Shown: in pieces, positions 1-7,623 of the stretch
Position numbering within the stretch: the first letter of the stretch is position 1
How the letters are laid out: the number at the start of each line of letters is the position of its first letter
Origin: Prolixibacteraceae bacterium
GTDB taxonomy: Bacteria > Bacteroidota > Bacteroidia > Bacteroidales > Prolixibacteraceae
NCBI GenBank assembly: GCA_017998095.1
Contig: JAGODU010000048.1
Span: 1 to 25,521 of the forward strand
Length of the DNA stretch: 25,521 nt
Reading direction: 5' to 3'
The notes under the pieces: generated by a model
The model's input: the letters and a program-made list of their open reading frames with translations, nothing else
Told to the model about the DNA's origin: nothing
Databases searched by the model: none
Program-made: the position numbers and the translations under genes

Positions 1-2
1 CA

Positions 3-1346
3 CTTATCATGGATTCGTTGGGGACGGGAGGGTATTTCACCACGAACCGTGATAATTCAATGGATATTTATAAATACAAAACAATATTTCCCCAGATATT
101 TTATGCAGATCTTCAGAAGGACAATCAATATTGCTTCCGGTTCAGTGACACCGGTTCAATACAGATTGACACATTATTCCTCAGATATATGTGGGATTTT
201 GGCGATGGCAAAAAATCTGCCGGAGCTGAAGCCGGACATTGTTTCCCTGGCCCTGGCAGATATAATCTCAAGCTTGATATAGTAGATAAAGCCCAGGGCA
301 ACCTCTTCTTTACAAAACTTCTTCTGGAGGTTGATCTCAGGGATGTTGAGCAGCCATACATTAATTCACCTGATGCTCTAATTGCCGGTGATACTGTAAA
401 TTTCGATGCTCTGAAATCATATCTTCCCGGTTATGATGTAATTAGTTACACATGGGATTTCGGGGACGGTAACAGGGGGCAGGGAGAGCAGGTAAAGCAT
501 GCTTTCAGTAAACCCGGTACATTTACTGTCAGGATGGGAGTGAAATTAAGGTCTGTATCAACAGGAGATATTCATGATGAAGGCATTTCAAAAAAGGTGA
601 CTGTTCTGAACAATCAGGCTGAAAGAACTGCCTGGCTGGCCGGCAGGGAGTCGGGGTTTAAAGGATATTCCGATTTCAGGAAGAACAGTAATCTGCAGGT
701 AAGGACAATCTATTCGGCAGAGAATGAATCCAAAAAAGATATTGTTTATCTGGTTGAGCTTATGACCTCGAAAGAGCGAACAGGTACAACCAGCAGTGTA
801 TTCAGGAATATAACACCCAAATACATAATCAGGGAGGAAATGGATCCTTCAACGGGATCATGGCGTTATCATATTGCTGATGAGCAGATGGATCTGATGT
901 CGGCTTATCCTTACTGGTCTGAAATGAGAGGTTCAGGTTTCAGGGATGCACGGGTACGGATGAAGGTAATCACTGATCCGATCCGGAAAGAGCTTATCAG
1001 TCTGCTTAAGAATTACGGTATATCGGATGAATTTTACTTTGACAATTACAACAGGTTGCGGGCAAATGCCTATCTGATGTTAGACCAGATAGTTATGCTT
1101 ATGAACCGTAATCCGGCGCTGAGGCTTGAGATAGGTGTTCATACGGATAATACAGGATCCGCAGCAACCAATCTTAGGCTCTCCCAGACCCGTGCCCAGG
1201 TAATGGTAAATTATCTGATCAACAGGGGTATCGAGAGTAAGAGGCTGGCAGCCAAAGGTTATGGCGGAGCAAAGCCGATCACTCACAATACGAGCGAATC
1301 AGGCAGGAAAATGAACAGGAGGATTGAGCTGAATGTGATAAATTAG
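3..1346 (+). CDS. PKD-domain / OmpA C-terminal domain envelope protein (5' partial)
   Basis: The reading frame is open to the left edge, so the 5' end is missing; the first ATG in view (position 9) is probably internal. The visible N-terminus contains GYFTTNRDNSMDIY, which looks like the last blade of a PD40/WD40-like propeller (GYFsSNR type). Two PKD-like modules follow, each with a WDFGDG motif (near positions 190-210 and 450-470). The C-terminal ~110 residues are an OmpA_C peptidoglycan-binding domain, with LEIGVHTDNTGS, LSQTRAQVMVNYL, GYGGAKPI and NRRIEL. Proteins with this order are known in Bacteroidota as outer-membrane or periplasmic proteins that may anchor to peptidoglycan. Its exact partner is unknown. 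The reading frame is intact and more GC-rich than the genes after it. A strong hairpin terminator follows, so it is likely a transcription unit separate from the glycan locus. Confidence 0.88.
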   Translation, partial: LIMDSLGTGGYFTTNRDNSMDIYKYKTIFPQIFYADLQKDNQYCFRFSDTGSIQIDTLFLRYMWDFGDGKKSAGAEAGHCFPGPGRYNLKLDIVDKAQGNLFFTKLLLEVDLRDVEQPYINSPDALIAGDTVNFDALKSYLPGYDVISYTWDFGDGNRGQGEQVKHAFSKPGTFTVRMGVKLRSVSTGDIHDEGISKKVTVLNNQAERTAWLAGRESGFKGYSDFRKNSNLQVRTIYSAENESKKDIVYLVELMTSKERTGTTSSVFRNITPKYIIREEMDPSTGSWRYHIADEQMDLMSAYPYWSEMRGSGFRDARVRMKVITDPIRKELISLLKNYGISDEFYFDNYNRLRANAYLMLDQIVMLMNRNPALRLEIGVHTDNTGSAATNLRLSQTRAQVMVNYLINRGIESKRLAAKGYGGAKPITHNTSESGRKMNRRIELNVIN

Positions 1347-1355
1347 AGGCGCAAC

Positions 1356-1381
1356 GCCGCCTTCGTTAAAACTTCGGCGGC
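1356..1381. repeat. GC-rich inverted repeat after the OmpA-like gene
   Basis: GCCGCC at 1356-1361 pairs with GGCGGC at 1376-1381 across a 14-base loop that itself contains TTCG and CTTC. It begins 9 bases after the stop codon and is much more GC-rich than its surroundings. It lacks a T-run, so it is not itself a standard intrinsic terminator. It may be a dispersed palindromic element or a 3' mRNA stabiliser. Confidence 0.5.
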
Positions 1382-1410
1382 CAAAGGGAACAGCAGCTGA
1401 TTAATAATAT

Positions 1411-1440
1411 AAAGGTGTCTCAAAAGGGCACCTTTGTTTG
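1411..1440 (+). terminator. Intrinsic terminator of the OmpA-like gene
   Basis: AAAGGTG (1411-1417) and CACCTTT (1429-1435) form a perfect 7-bp stem with an 11-base loop, followed by TGTTTGTT. It lies 65 bases after the stop codon of the PKD/OmpA gene and fits a transcription terminator on the + strand. Confidence 0.65.
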
Positions 1441-1496
1441 TTAATAACTAAGATATGGTACCGGATAACCAGTTAATATTTTTCTCTATATTTCCA

Positions 1497-1504
1497 TATA
1501 TTTG
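1497..1504 (+). promoter_or_regulatory. Candidate Bacteroidetes -7 box (TATATTTG)
   Basis: TATATTTG matches the Bacteroidetes -7 consensus TAnnTTTG exactly. No good -33 TTTG is seen at the expected distance upstream (only TTAA-like sequence), which lowers confidence. Transcription from it would start near 1511 and could end at the hairpin at 1553-1584. Confidence 0.3.
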
Positions 1505-1552
1505 TACCTGATTTTGTCAGATAAAAGGTATTCAATAACATAAGGATGGAAG

Positions 1553-1584
1553 TTTAAAGCTGAAAACGCTTTAAATTTTGTTTT
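1553..1584 (+). terminator. Terminator-like hairpin with T-run inside the spacer
   Basis: TTTAAAGC (1553-1560) pairs perfectly with GCTTTAAA (1568-1575) across a 7-base loop and is followed at once by TTTTGTTTT. This is intrinsic-terminator geometry although the stem is AT-rich. No ORF ends just before it, so it may end a short non-coding transcript starting near 1511. Confidence 0.5.
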
Positions 1585-1640
1585 AATAAAGAAATATGTA
1601 TGAATACAAATGTGACTGACGGGGCGGAAGCATGCTCAAA

Positions 1641-1683
1641 GGGCAACAGACAAATTCAGGAACAGATCCTGAATTAAGAGCCC
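1641..1683 (+). other. Nested stem structure, possible structured RNA
   Basis: AATTCAGGA (1653-1661) and TCCTGAATT (1667-1675) form a perfect 9-bp stem with a 5-base loop (ACAGA). An outer GGGC (1641-1644) can pair with GCCC (1680-1683), leaving an asymmetric A-rich internal loop. There is no T-run after it, so it is not a terminator. I do not recognise a known riboswitch or RNA family. Confidence 0.35.
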
Positions 1684-1766
1684 GGAACCAGGTATATTTT
1701 ATTACATTCTGTTAAAACCAGTCCATTTAGAAATTAAATAAAATATATTATATTAATTCTTAATGA

Positions 1767-1799
1767 ATTGCATTATTAATTTAAAATTTGTTAATTTTG
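1767..1799 (+). promoter_or_regulatory. Candidate promoter for the 410-residue beta-helix gene
   Basis: TAATTTTG at 1792-1799 matches the Bacteroidetes -7 consensus TAnnTTTG exactly. ATTG at 1767-1770 is a near match to the -33 TTTG, with 21 bases between. The start site would be near 1806, giving a leader of about 75 bases that contains the hairpin at 1836-1868. Confidence 0.5.
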
Positions 1800-1835
1800 T
1801 TATCAATAAAATAGCAAAAGTAAATATTATATTTC

Positions 1836-1868
1836 ATGCCAGATCAGGAAGGCCCGTCTGGCATTTTT
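1836..1868 (+). terminator. Terminator-like leader hairpin (possible attenuator)
   Basis: ATGCCAGA (1836-1843) pairs perfectly with TCTGGCAT (1857-1864), with a 13-base loop and then T1865-T1868 followed by GTG. The hairpin ends 13 bases before the start codon at 1882 and lies downstream of the candidate promoter. In that position it should stop or reduce transcription of the downstream gene unless it is overcome. It could also simply end an upstream small RNA. Confidence 0.55.
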
Positions 1869-1881
1869 GTGTAGTGGATTT

Positions 1882-3114
1882 ATGAAAAGGGGATTAATAG
1901 CATTTCTTTTATCGGTATGTTCATCTTTAGTATTTTCTCAAATAGTTCTTACTATTGAAGGGACAGAATTTAATGATACGATTAGCAAAATATCAGGTGG
2001 CGTCAATATTCCAAGAACTCAAAGGACTTTGTTAACTTTTCGGAATAACTCAATAACCGCGGTTAATGCTGTTGGATATTTATTACAGGCTGGTGACGAA
2101 TTTCCTGGTCTTAATAACAATAACCTTGATGGCGAGATAATAACCGGAAACAGGTTCATATGGAACGGAACCGATGAAACTAGTATGACCCATGCATTAT
2201 TTACAGGTTATAATCTGGATGTAATAATAAAATATAATTATTTGTATAAGACTCCAAACGGAATTCAACGTAAGTCTGATGGTATGACTGATGAGGCAGG
2301 TGTTATTGCCTATAATATAATCAACAATCCTAAAGTAGGTATTGTTGTTAAAGGTATGAATGGTGTAAGAATTTTTAATAACACTCTTTATTGTGAACGA
2401 TCACTTTCAGAAACAAGCAGGGGTTTAATTGATATTCATAAAAATACTGATGGCGGACTTAATGCTGCCTCTACAGGTATCAAAATATTTAATAATATCT
2501 TTTATACGAAATATGAGACATTGTCTATCAACGTACTAGATCAGGAAAGTTTAGTGGGTCTGGAATCAGATTATAACATTTTTTATTGTGAGACAGGTTC
2601 GCCAAGGTTTAATGTAGGAGGAGCACTTATAACTTTTCAACAGTGGCAGGCCTTGGGTTATGATATTCATTCTATAGTAGTTAATCCTAAATTTAAGGAT
2701 TTTACCGATTTTATTCCACAGGTACGTCTCGATCACGGGAAAACCCTTGGGAAAGAATTTCAGACGGGATTATCAACAACAGCCATATGGGGTAAAACAG
2801 ATCCTGAAACTACCGAACAGGGTATAAAATGGCAGGTTGGAGCCCGTATCCATGAAGCAGTGCCGGATAAAAAAATTGCTTTTTATCCAAATCCTGTATC
2901 GGATTTTTTTAATATTTCAATCAATGATCTGGATCTTACATATCGTATAGTAAAGATTTTTGATCTTCAGGGAAGAATGCTACATGAAGAACTTATTGTA
3001 TATGGATTAAATACTATTGAGATACCCAGATATATTTCATCTGGCATGTACAATATTGCCCTTGAATCTGATAACCTGAAACGCTATATCGGAAAAATAA
3101 TGATCGTCAAATGA
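1882..3114 (+). CDS. Secreted beta-helix-type protein with T9SS sorting domain (410 aa)
   Basis: The frame can be read from a TTG at 1867, but the ATG at 1882 gives a clean signal peptide (MKRGLIAFLLSVCSSLVFSQ), so I chose it. The TTG lies in the T-run of a hairpin. The middle of the protein has Asn-rich, beta-rich repeats (ITGNRFIWNG, IIKYNYLYKT, VIAYNIINNPK, VRIFNNTLYCE, IKIFNNIFYTK) typical of a right-handed parallel beta-helix. The last ~80 residues form a T9SS type A sorting domain, with FYPNPVSD, VKIFDLQGRM, SSGMYNIAL and a final Ile-Val-Lys. It is therefore probably exported by Sec, then by T9SS, and displayed on or released from the surface. No catalytic residues can be assigned; it could be a carbohydrate-binding or polysaccharide-lyase-like protein. 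It converges with the next gene, only 12 bases apart. Confidence 0.82.
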   Translation: MKRGLIAFLLSVCSSLVFSQIVLTIEGTEFNDTISKISGGVNIPRTQRTLLTFRNNSITAVNAVGYLLQAGDEFPGLNNNNLDGEIITGNRFIWNGTDETSMTHALFTGYNLDVIIKYNYLYKTPNGIQRKSDGMTDEAGVIAYNIINNPKVGIVVKGMNGVRIFNNTLYCERSLSETSRGLIDIHKNTDGGLNAASTGIKIFNNIFYTKYETLSINVLDQESLVGLESDYNIFYCETGSPRFNVGGALITFQQWQALGYDIHSIVVNPKFKDFTDFIPQVRLDHGKTLGKEFQTGLSTTAIWGKTDPETTEQGIKWQVGARIHEAVPDKKIAFYPNPVSDFFNISINDLDLTYRIVKIFDLQGRMLHEELIVYGLNTIEIPRYISSGMYNIALESDNLKRYIGKIMIVK

Positions 3115-3126
3115 AGAAAACTTTAT

Positions 3127-5925
3127 CTATGTCTTGATAAATTTTTGTGTTACAATAATTAAATCACTTTTTATCATAACAATATAGGTCCCGGGATCTA
3201 AATGCGATAAATAAAGCTGCCTGGCATCTGTCACATATTCCAAATTTTCCTGATAGACTGTTTTCCCGGAAAGGTTAACAATGACAATTGAATAATTTCC
3301 CAACTGGAACTCAGTTGATGAATTAAAATCAATTGAAAAACATCCGTTGTTAGGATTTGGATATAAATTTATAATTTCCTGGTCGGTGTTATATGCTATG
3401 ACCTGAAAATCCAAAGTTGGAGAAGATGACGTTGAATTAAGATTATCTGTTGCAACAGCGGTTATTGAATAGTTACCCTCAGTCAGATTTTTAAGAGTAT
3501 AGGAATATGGGGCTGAAATCATTTCGCCAATCTTATTATTTCCATTATACAATTCAATCTTACTAATACTACCATCAGGATCTGAAGCCTCAATGTCGAT
3601 TATGAAAGTGGCTGGAGAAGTTAATAGAGTTCCTTTAGTAGCTGATGAGATTGAAATATGTGGCGGTTTATTTGCCGGACCTGAACAATTGTTCTTTACT
3701 GCCTGGGCGCTTATTGAAGCAGCCTGCCCGCCGTAAGGAGTCTGCAGAGGATTAGTGGCAGGTTTCGTGTAAACGATAGTAACTATATCTCCATATACAA
3801 TCTTACTTTCCAAAGCAAGATTTACTTTATTACCTGAGATTGAAACTGAAATTATTTTCCTGTTGATTCCATTTACCTCAACAGTAAATGAAGATACCGG
3901 AGGAGAAACATTTGACAGATCATTGTTGTAGTAAATAACCACTGCATCAGGATTAGAATCTTCTATTACAGAAATTGAATAAACAGGTATCACAGACTGA
4001 TTTGGATTTGGATCCGGCATTAAAATAACAGAAGTATAAGGTAACAATGTTAAGCTGTTTTTGTATTTATTCCCCTTAACATCAATCATAGGTTTTGACA
4101 GTGAGATCACTTTATTGGATGTGCTTGCATTATAATAGAAATCAATGTCAGCAGTATCTGTTAATGCAACAGGTGATTTCATAGAATTTAGGTCCTGACC
4201 CGTAAAATCCTGCCATCCTTCAAGGTTTCTGTAATTTGAACCGGACGATGGTGAATTAGTGTAAAATACTTTGTCATCATTAGCCGGTCTGGCAAAGTAA
4301 TTTTTGTCAGATGTACCGAACAGTAAAAGATCATCAATTCCGCTGGTGAACCTTATTAAAATTTGAGAGGGTGCTTTAGCAAAAAATATGTTATTCATCA
4401 ATTCAATATTACGGATATTGCCTACTGATGCATTTTGTAACAGCAGGGCATATTTATTATTGTATGAAATATTGTTTTCCATTTTGTTTTGCTGTGCTCT
4501 GTGAATCATAAAGCCGGCTTCATTACAATTTGCTACAGTATTATTTGTTATTGTCGTATTGGTTGAGCCTACATCTAGATATATGCCACGGGCTATATAT
4601 ATACCCTTATGGGGAGTACCGGCTATATTTCCTTTTGCGTTCAGAATAATATTTCCATCAATAATCCTGGAAATTCCCGCACTTGTAATGTAGATGCCGC
4701 CACCATCGTTCAAGGTCATTAAAACATTATTGATAAAATTATTTTGAATCGTTACAATTTTAATAACTGAAGATAATCCTATGCCACAATAAGAGATGTT
4801 CTCGATAGTATTATATCTGACAATGCAGTTGTCATCTGTGAGAAGTATACCGGAGGTCTGTGTTCCGACGAAAGCCTGACCAGGGATTATACCAACATTT
4901 CTGATGACATTCGATATTATATTTTCATTTTTGCCGACAGTTCTTATTGCCGACTGATTACAATCAGCAATTATATTATTCTGGATGAAAACATTATTGC
5001 CAACAAGATGAATTCCATACTCTCCTGCAAAATCAATCCGGCTATTTTTAATAGTCAGATAGTTGTTTACATTAATCTGGCAGGAAAGAAGGTTTTTGAT
5101 TGATCCGGTTACATGAATATCATCAATAGTGATATAATGATATCCTTTTAAGTATATAACAGAATTAAGAGTTGCTACTTTAATTGTTTTTCCTGAGGGT
5201 GAAGAAGTTCCAAAGTGAACATAAAGCTTGCCGGAACTAAGATCATGGTACCATTCTCCAAATTCGTTAAGAGTTCTGAGGTCATCCTGTATAAAATAAC
5301 CATGATTCGGGGTAGCGATTTGGGTAGTACCTAATGATGTATATATAATTTTATTACCTGTATGGTCAGAAATGTTACAGCGATCCAGAGACCAGTCATT
5401 TTTTCTGATCACGACCTCGGCTCCCGTCCAGTCATTTGTTTCAGTAAGCTCATTATCAGTAATTGAAACATTGGATGAAGCCGATTCGAAAATATTATAT
5501 TCATTATCAGGCCATCTTCCCATCCCATATTGGACACCATCAATGAGAACCATGTTTGTCTGATCCTCGGAAGAAACTGTTGTTGAATAAATACCGTTAC
5601 CCTCGGATGTCCAGGAGTTAATTGTAATGAATCCGGTAATTTCCGGCTTTTCCCCTGTGCCGTAAGCACCAATAGTAATTGGAGAACCTGCCATTCCTGA
5701 TTTTGTAATTATTAGTGATCCATAGAATGTATCACCTCTTCTGAAAAGAATTTTATCGCCTGGTTTAAGAGAAGCAAAAACGGAATTGACTTTCCCAAGT
5801 GTTGCCCATGCTTTATCTTCCGAAGTTCCAAGAGCCTGGTCATTACCTCCGTTTTGGACATAATAATCAGTAGCAAAGACAAAATTGCATACAGCTAAAA
5901 GAATTAGAAAAAAGACAGTCTTCAT
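3127..5925 (-). CDS. Large secreted right-handed beta-helix protein with Ig-like domains and T9SS sorting domain (932 aa)
   Basis: A signal peptide (MKTVFFLILLAVCNFVFA) precedes a domain starting TDYYVQNGGNDQALGT and containing LKPGDKILFRRGDTFYG, the usual opening of NosD/pectate-lyase-like beta-helix proteins. Residues ~260-560 hold many coils of the INVNNYLTIKNSRIDFAG and FIQNNIIADCNQSAI type. Next come a SwmB/Ig-like segment (~650-745, with VYGDIVTIVYTKPATNPLQT), a bacterial Ig-like segment (~755-840, with SDPDGSISKIELYNGNNKIG) and a T9SS sorting domain (~850-932, with NLYPNPNNG and LDPGTYIVMI). The family includes polysaccharide lyases and epimerases, but I cannot pick out catalytic residues, so substrate and activity are unassigned. 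It lies between the OmpA-like gene and the glycan locus and is read divergently from the flippase gene. The protein may process or bind surface or environmental glycans. Confidence 0.85.
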   Translation of the reverse strand: MKTVFFLILLAVCNFVFATDYYVQNGGNDQALGTSEDKAWATLGKVNSVFASLKPGDKILFRRGDTFYGSLIITKSGMAGSPITIGAYGTGEKPEITGFITINSWTSEGNGIYSTTVSSEDQTNMVLIDGVQYGMGRWPDNEYNIFESASSNVSITDNELTETNDWTGAEVVIRKNDWSLDRCNISDHTGNKIIYTSLGTTQIATPNHGYFIQDDLRTLNEFGEWYHDLSSGKLYVHFGTSSPSGKTIKVATLNSVIYLKGYHYITIDDIHVTGSIKNLLSCQINVNNYLTIKNSRIDFAGEYGIHLVGNNVFIQNNIIADCNQSAIRTVGKNENIISNVIRNVGIIPGQAFVGTQTSGILLTDDNCIVRYNTIENISYCGIGLSSVIKIVTIQNNFINNVLMTLNDGGGIYITSAGISRIIDGNIILNAKGNIAGTPHKGIYIARGIYLDVGSTNTTITNNTVANCNEAGFMIHRAQQNKMENNISYNNKYALLLQNASVGNIRNIELMNNIFFAKAPSQILIRFTSGIDDLLLFGTSDKNYFARPANDDKVFYTNSPSSGSNYRNLEGWQDFTGQDLNSMKSPVALTDTADIDFYYNASTSNKVISLSKPMIDVKGNKYKNSLTLLPYTSVILMPDPNPNQSVIPVYSISVIEDSNPDAVVIYYNNDLSNVSPPVSSFTVEVNGINRKIISVSISGNKVNLALESKIVYGDIVTIVYTKPATNPLQTPYGGQAASISAQAVKNNCSGPANKPPHISISSATKGTLLTSPATFIIDIEASDPDGSISKIELYNGNNKIGEMISAPYSYTLKNLTEGNYSITAVATDNLNSTSSSPTLDFQVIAYNTDQEIINLYPNPNNGCFSIDFNSSTEFQLGNYSIVIVNLSGKTVYQENLEYVTDARQLYLSHLDPGTYIVMIKSDLIIVTQKFIKT

Positions 5926-6100
5926 AAAGAAAATGCGAGCGATGAATGTTACCTTATTTTTGACTAACGTAACTGTTTGTACGATGAAAAGCCTTTATTG
6001 TTACATTAATATAACCGAAATTGTTTAAGAAAAATCTATTTCAAACTACATGATCCGCCATAATTTATAGTGTGATGAATAATCTTAATTTAATTTCTTT

Positions 6101-7480
6101 ATGAATTTATTAAAATCAGAAATAGTACAATTTTTCACCAACTTCATTACAAAAGGTCATGAAAGGAGTGTAAGAGCGAAAAAGAATATTGTTAGTTCAC
6201 TTATTATTAAGGGCATGAGTATTCTGATCAGTTTCGTTATGCTACCAATCACATTGAGTTATGTTGATTCAGCCACATATGGGGTATGGCTGACAATCAG
6301 TTCCATCGTAGGCTGGTTTGTATTTTTTGATGTAGGTTTGACACAAGGCCTCAGAAACAGGCTGGCAGAAACAAAAGCAAGAGGTGAAGATGATCTGGCA
6401 CAGATTTATGTCAGTACTACCTATGCAATTCTGGGGATCATATTCACGGGAGTCTGGATAGTTTTCCTGATAGTCAATAATTTTCTTGACTGGACAAAAA
6501 TACTGAAAGTATCGGAGACAATGCGTCCGGATGTTACAAATCTTGCAGTAATTGTATTCACTTATTTCTGTATATCATTTGTATTCAGAATAATAACTAC
6601 TATTTTACTGGCAGATCAATATCCGGCAAAATCTTCTCTGATAGATCTTGTTGGGCAGGTCTTATCATTATTAATTATTGTTATTCTTGTTAAAACAACT
6701 GAAGGTTCGCTGGTGAAACTGGGATTAGCCTTATGTATTTCACCTCTGGTTGTTCTCATTGGAGCCAATCTCATTTTTTTTAATGGTAAATATAAAAGAT
6801 ACCGGCCCACTGTTTCCCGGGTCAGGTTTTCATATTCAAGAGATCTTTTTAATCTTGGGCTTAAGTTTTTTATAATCCAGATGGCTTCAATAATTCAATA
6901 TCAGACAGCCAACATAATAATAGCAAGAAATTTCGGGACAGCCGACGTAACAGCGTATAATGTTGTATATAAGTATTTTGGTATTCCTTACATGATATTT
7001 AATATATTTCTAGTTCCGTTCTGGTCAGCTGCGACGGAAGCATACCAGAAGAATGATATAAATTGGATCAGAAACGGTATAAGAAGATATAATCAACTGA
7101 GTTTATTAATGTTATTAGGAACACTTATAATGCTGATTTTTTCCGGTCCTTTTTACCGTATGTGGTTGGGAGAAGGTAAGGTATCTATTGCATTCTCACT
7201 TTCACTCCTGGGATTTTTATATTTCAATGTAATGATGTTTGGAGCTAAGTATGTTCAATTCCTGAACGGTATTAGTGCACTTCGCATTCAATTTATGACA
7301 AGTATAATCAGCCCTGTATTATATCTTGCTGTCGTTTTAGTCTTAGTTAAATACTTTCGGATTGGAGTTTATTCTATTTTTATCGGAGCAATACTTGCTA
7401 GTTTTAACGGATATATTCTGGCGCCCATACAATATCACATGATTATTAAAAAGAATAAAAAAGGGATCTGGATAAAATAA
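6101..7480 (+). CDS. wzx: Wzx-type polysaccharide flippase (MATE/PST superfamily)
   Basis: This is a 459-residue, very hydrophobic protein with about 12-14 predicted membrane segments, the usual size for Wzx. The N-terminus shows the family pattern: a first helix near KNIVSSLIIKGMSILISFV, then MLPITLSYVDSATYGVWLT and a segment with FDVGLTQGLRNRLAE, close to the (Y/F)G(V/I)W...G...(L/N)R pattern of polysaccharide transporters. Such proteins flip undecaprenyl-pyrophosphate-linked repeat units across the inner membrane. It is the first gene of the + strand locus and is followed by a polymerase-like gene, the typical Wzx/Wzy pairing. The start is the first ATG of the frame. A 175-base AT-rich gap separates it from the divergent beta-helix gene; I found no perfect promoter box there. 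Low GC content is typical of flippase genes. Confidence 0.87.
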   Translation: MNLLKSEIVQFFTNFITKGHERSVRAKKNIVSSLIIKGMSILISFVMLPITLSYVDSATYGVWLTISSIVGWFVFFDVGLTQGLRNRLAETKARGEDDLAQIYVSTTYAILGIIFTGVWIVFLIVNNFLDWTKILKVSETMRPDVTNLAVIVFTYFCISFVFRIITTILLADQYPAKSSLIDLVGQVLSLLIIVILVKTTEGSLVKLGLALCISPLVVLIGANLIFFNGKYKRYRPTVSRVRFSYSRDLFNLGLKFFIIQMASIIQYQTANIIIARNFGTADVTAYNVVYKYFGIPYMIFNIFLVPFWSAATEAYQKNDINWIRNGIRRYNQLSLLMLLGTLIMLIFSGPFYRMWLGEGKVSIAFSLSLLGFLYFNVMMFGAKYVQFLNGISALRIQFMTSIISPVLYLAVVLVLVKYFRIGVYSIFIGAILASFNGYILAPIQYHMIIKKNKKGIWIK

Positions 7481-7623
7481 GATGATCGTATGCGTCCATG
7501 GGAAACATTCTTCATTGTGATATCCCTGGATAGGATTCAATTTTTTAGGTAAAATAAAATGTTAATAAGAGAAAGATTACCAGGGAATTTGAACTAAATA
7601 CAGATTGACATACTCTCCATGCA

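Larger units (their letters stand above)
1347..1881. other. 535-base non-coding region with several hairpins
   Basis: I see no convincing protein-coding ORF here. The stretch holds, in order: a GC-rich hairpin (1356-1381), a terminator-like hairpin (1411-1440), a TATATTTG promoter-like box (1497-1504), a hairpin followed by a T-run (1553-1584), a nested stem structure (1641-1683), a TAATTTTG promoter-like box (1792-1799) and a terminator-like hairpin (1836-1868) just before the next start codon. This is dense for a spacer and suggests small RNA or leader-RNA regulation. The individual elements are listed separately. Confidence 0.6.

Noticed and set aside
1867..1881. TTG start five codons upstream of the beta-helix gene's ATG
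   Set aside because: It falls in the T-run of the leader hairpin and would spoil the clean signal peptide that begins at the ATG at 1882.
3122..3147. TTTATC/GATAAA stem followed by TTTTTG between the convergent genes
   Set aside because: The 6-bp stem is almost all A/T and too weak to call as a terminator, although some termination must occur near here.
5926..6100. Divergent promoter region between the beta-helix gene and the flippase
   Set aside because: Promoters must exist here, but on both strands I found only partial matches to TAnnTTTG and no well-spaced -33 box, so no specific site is called.
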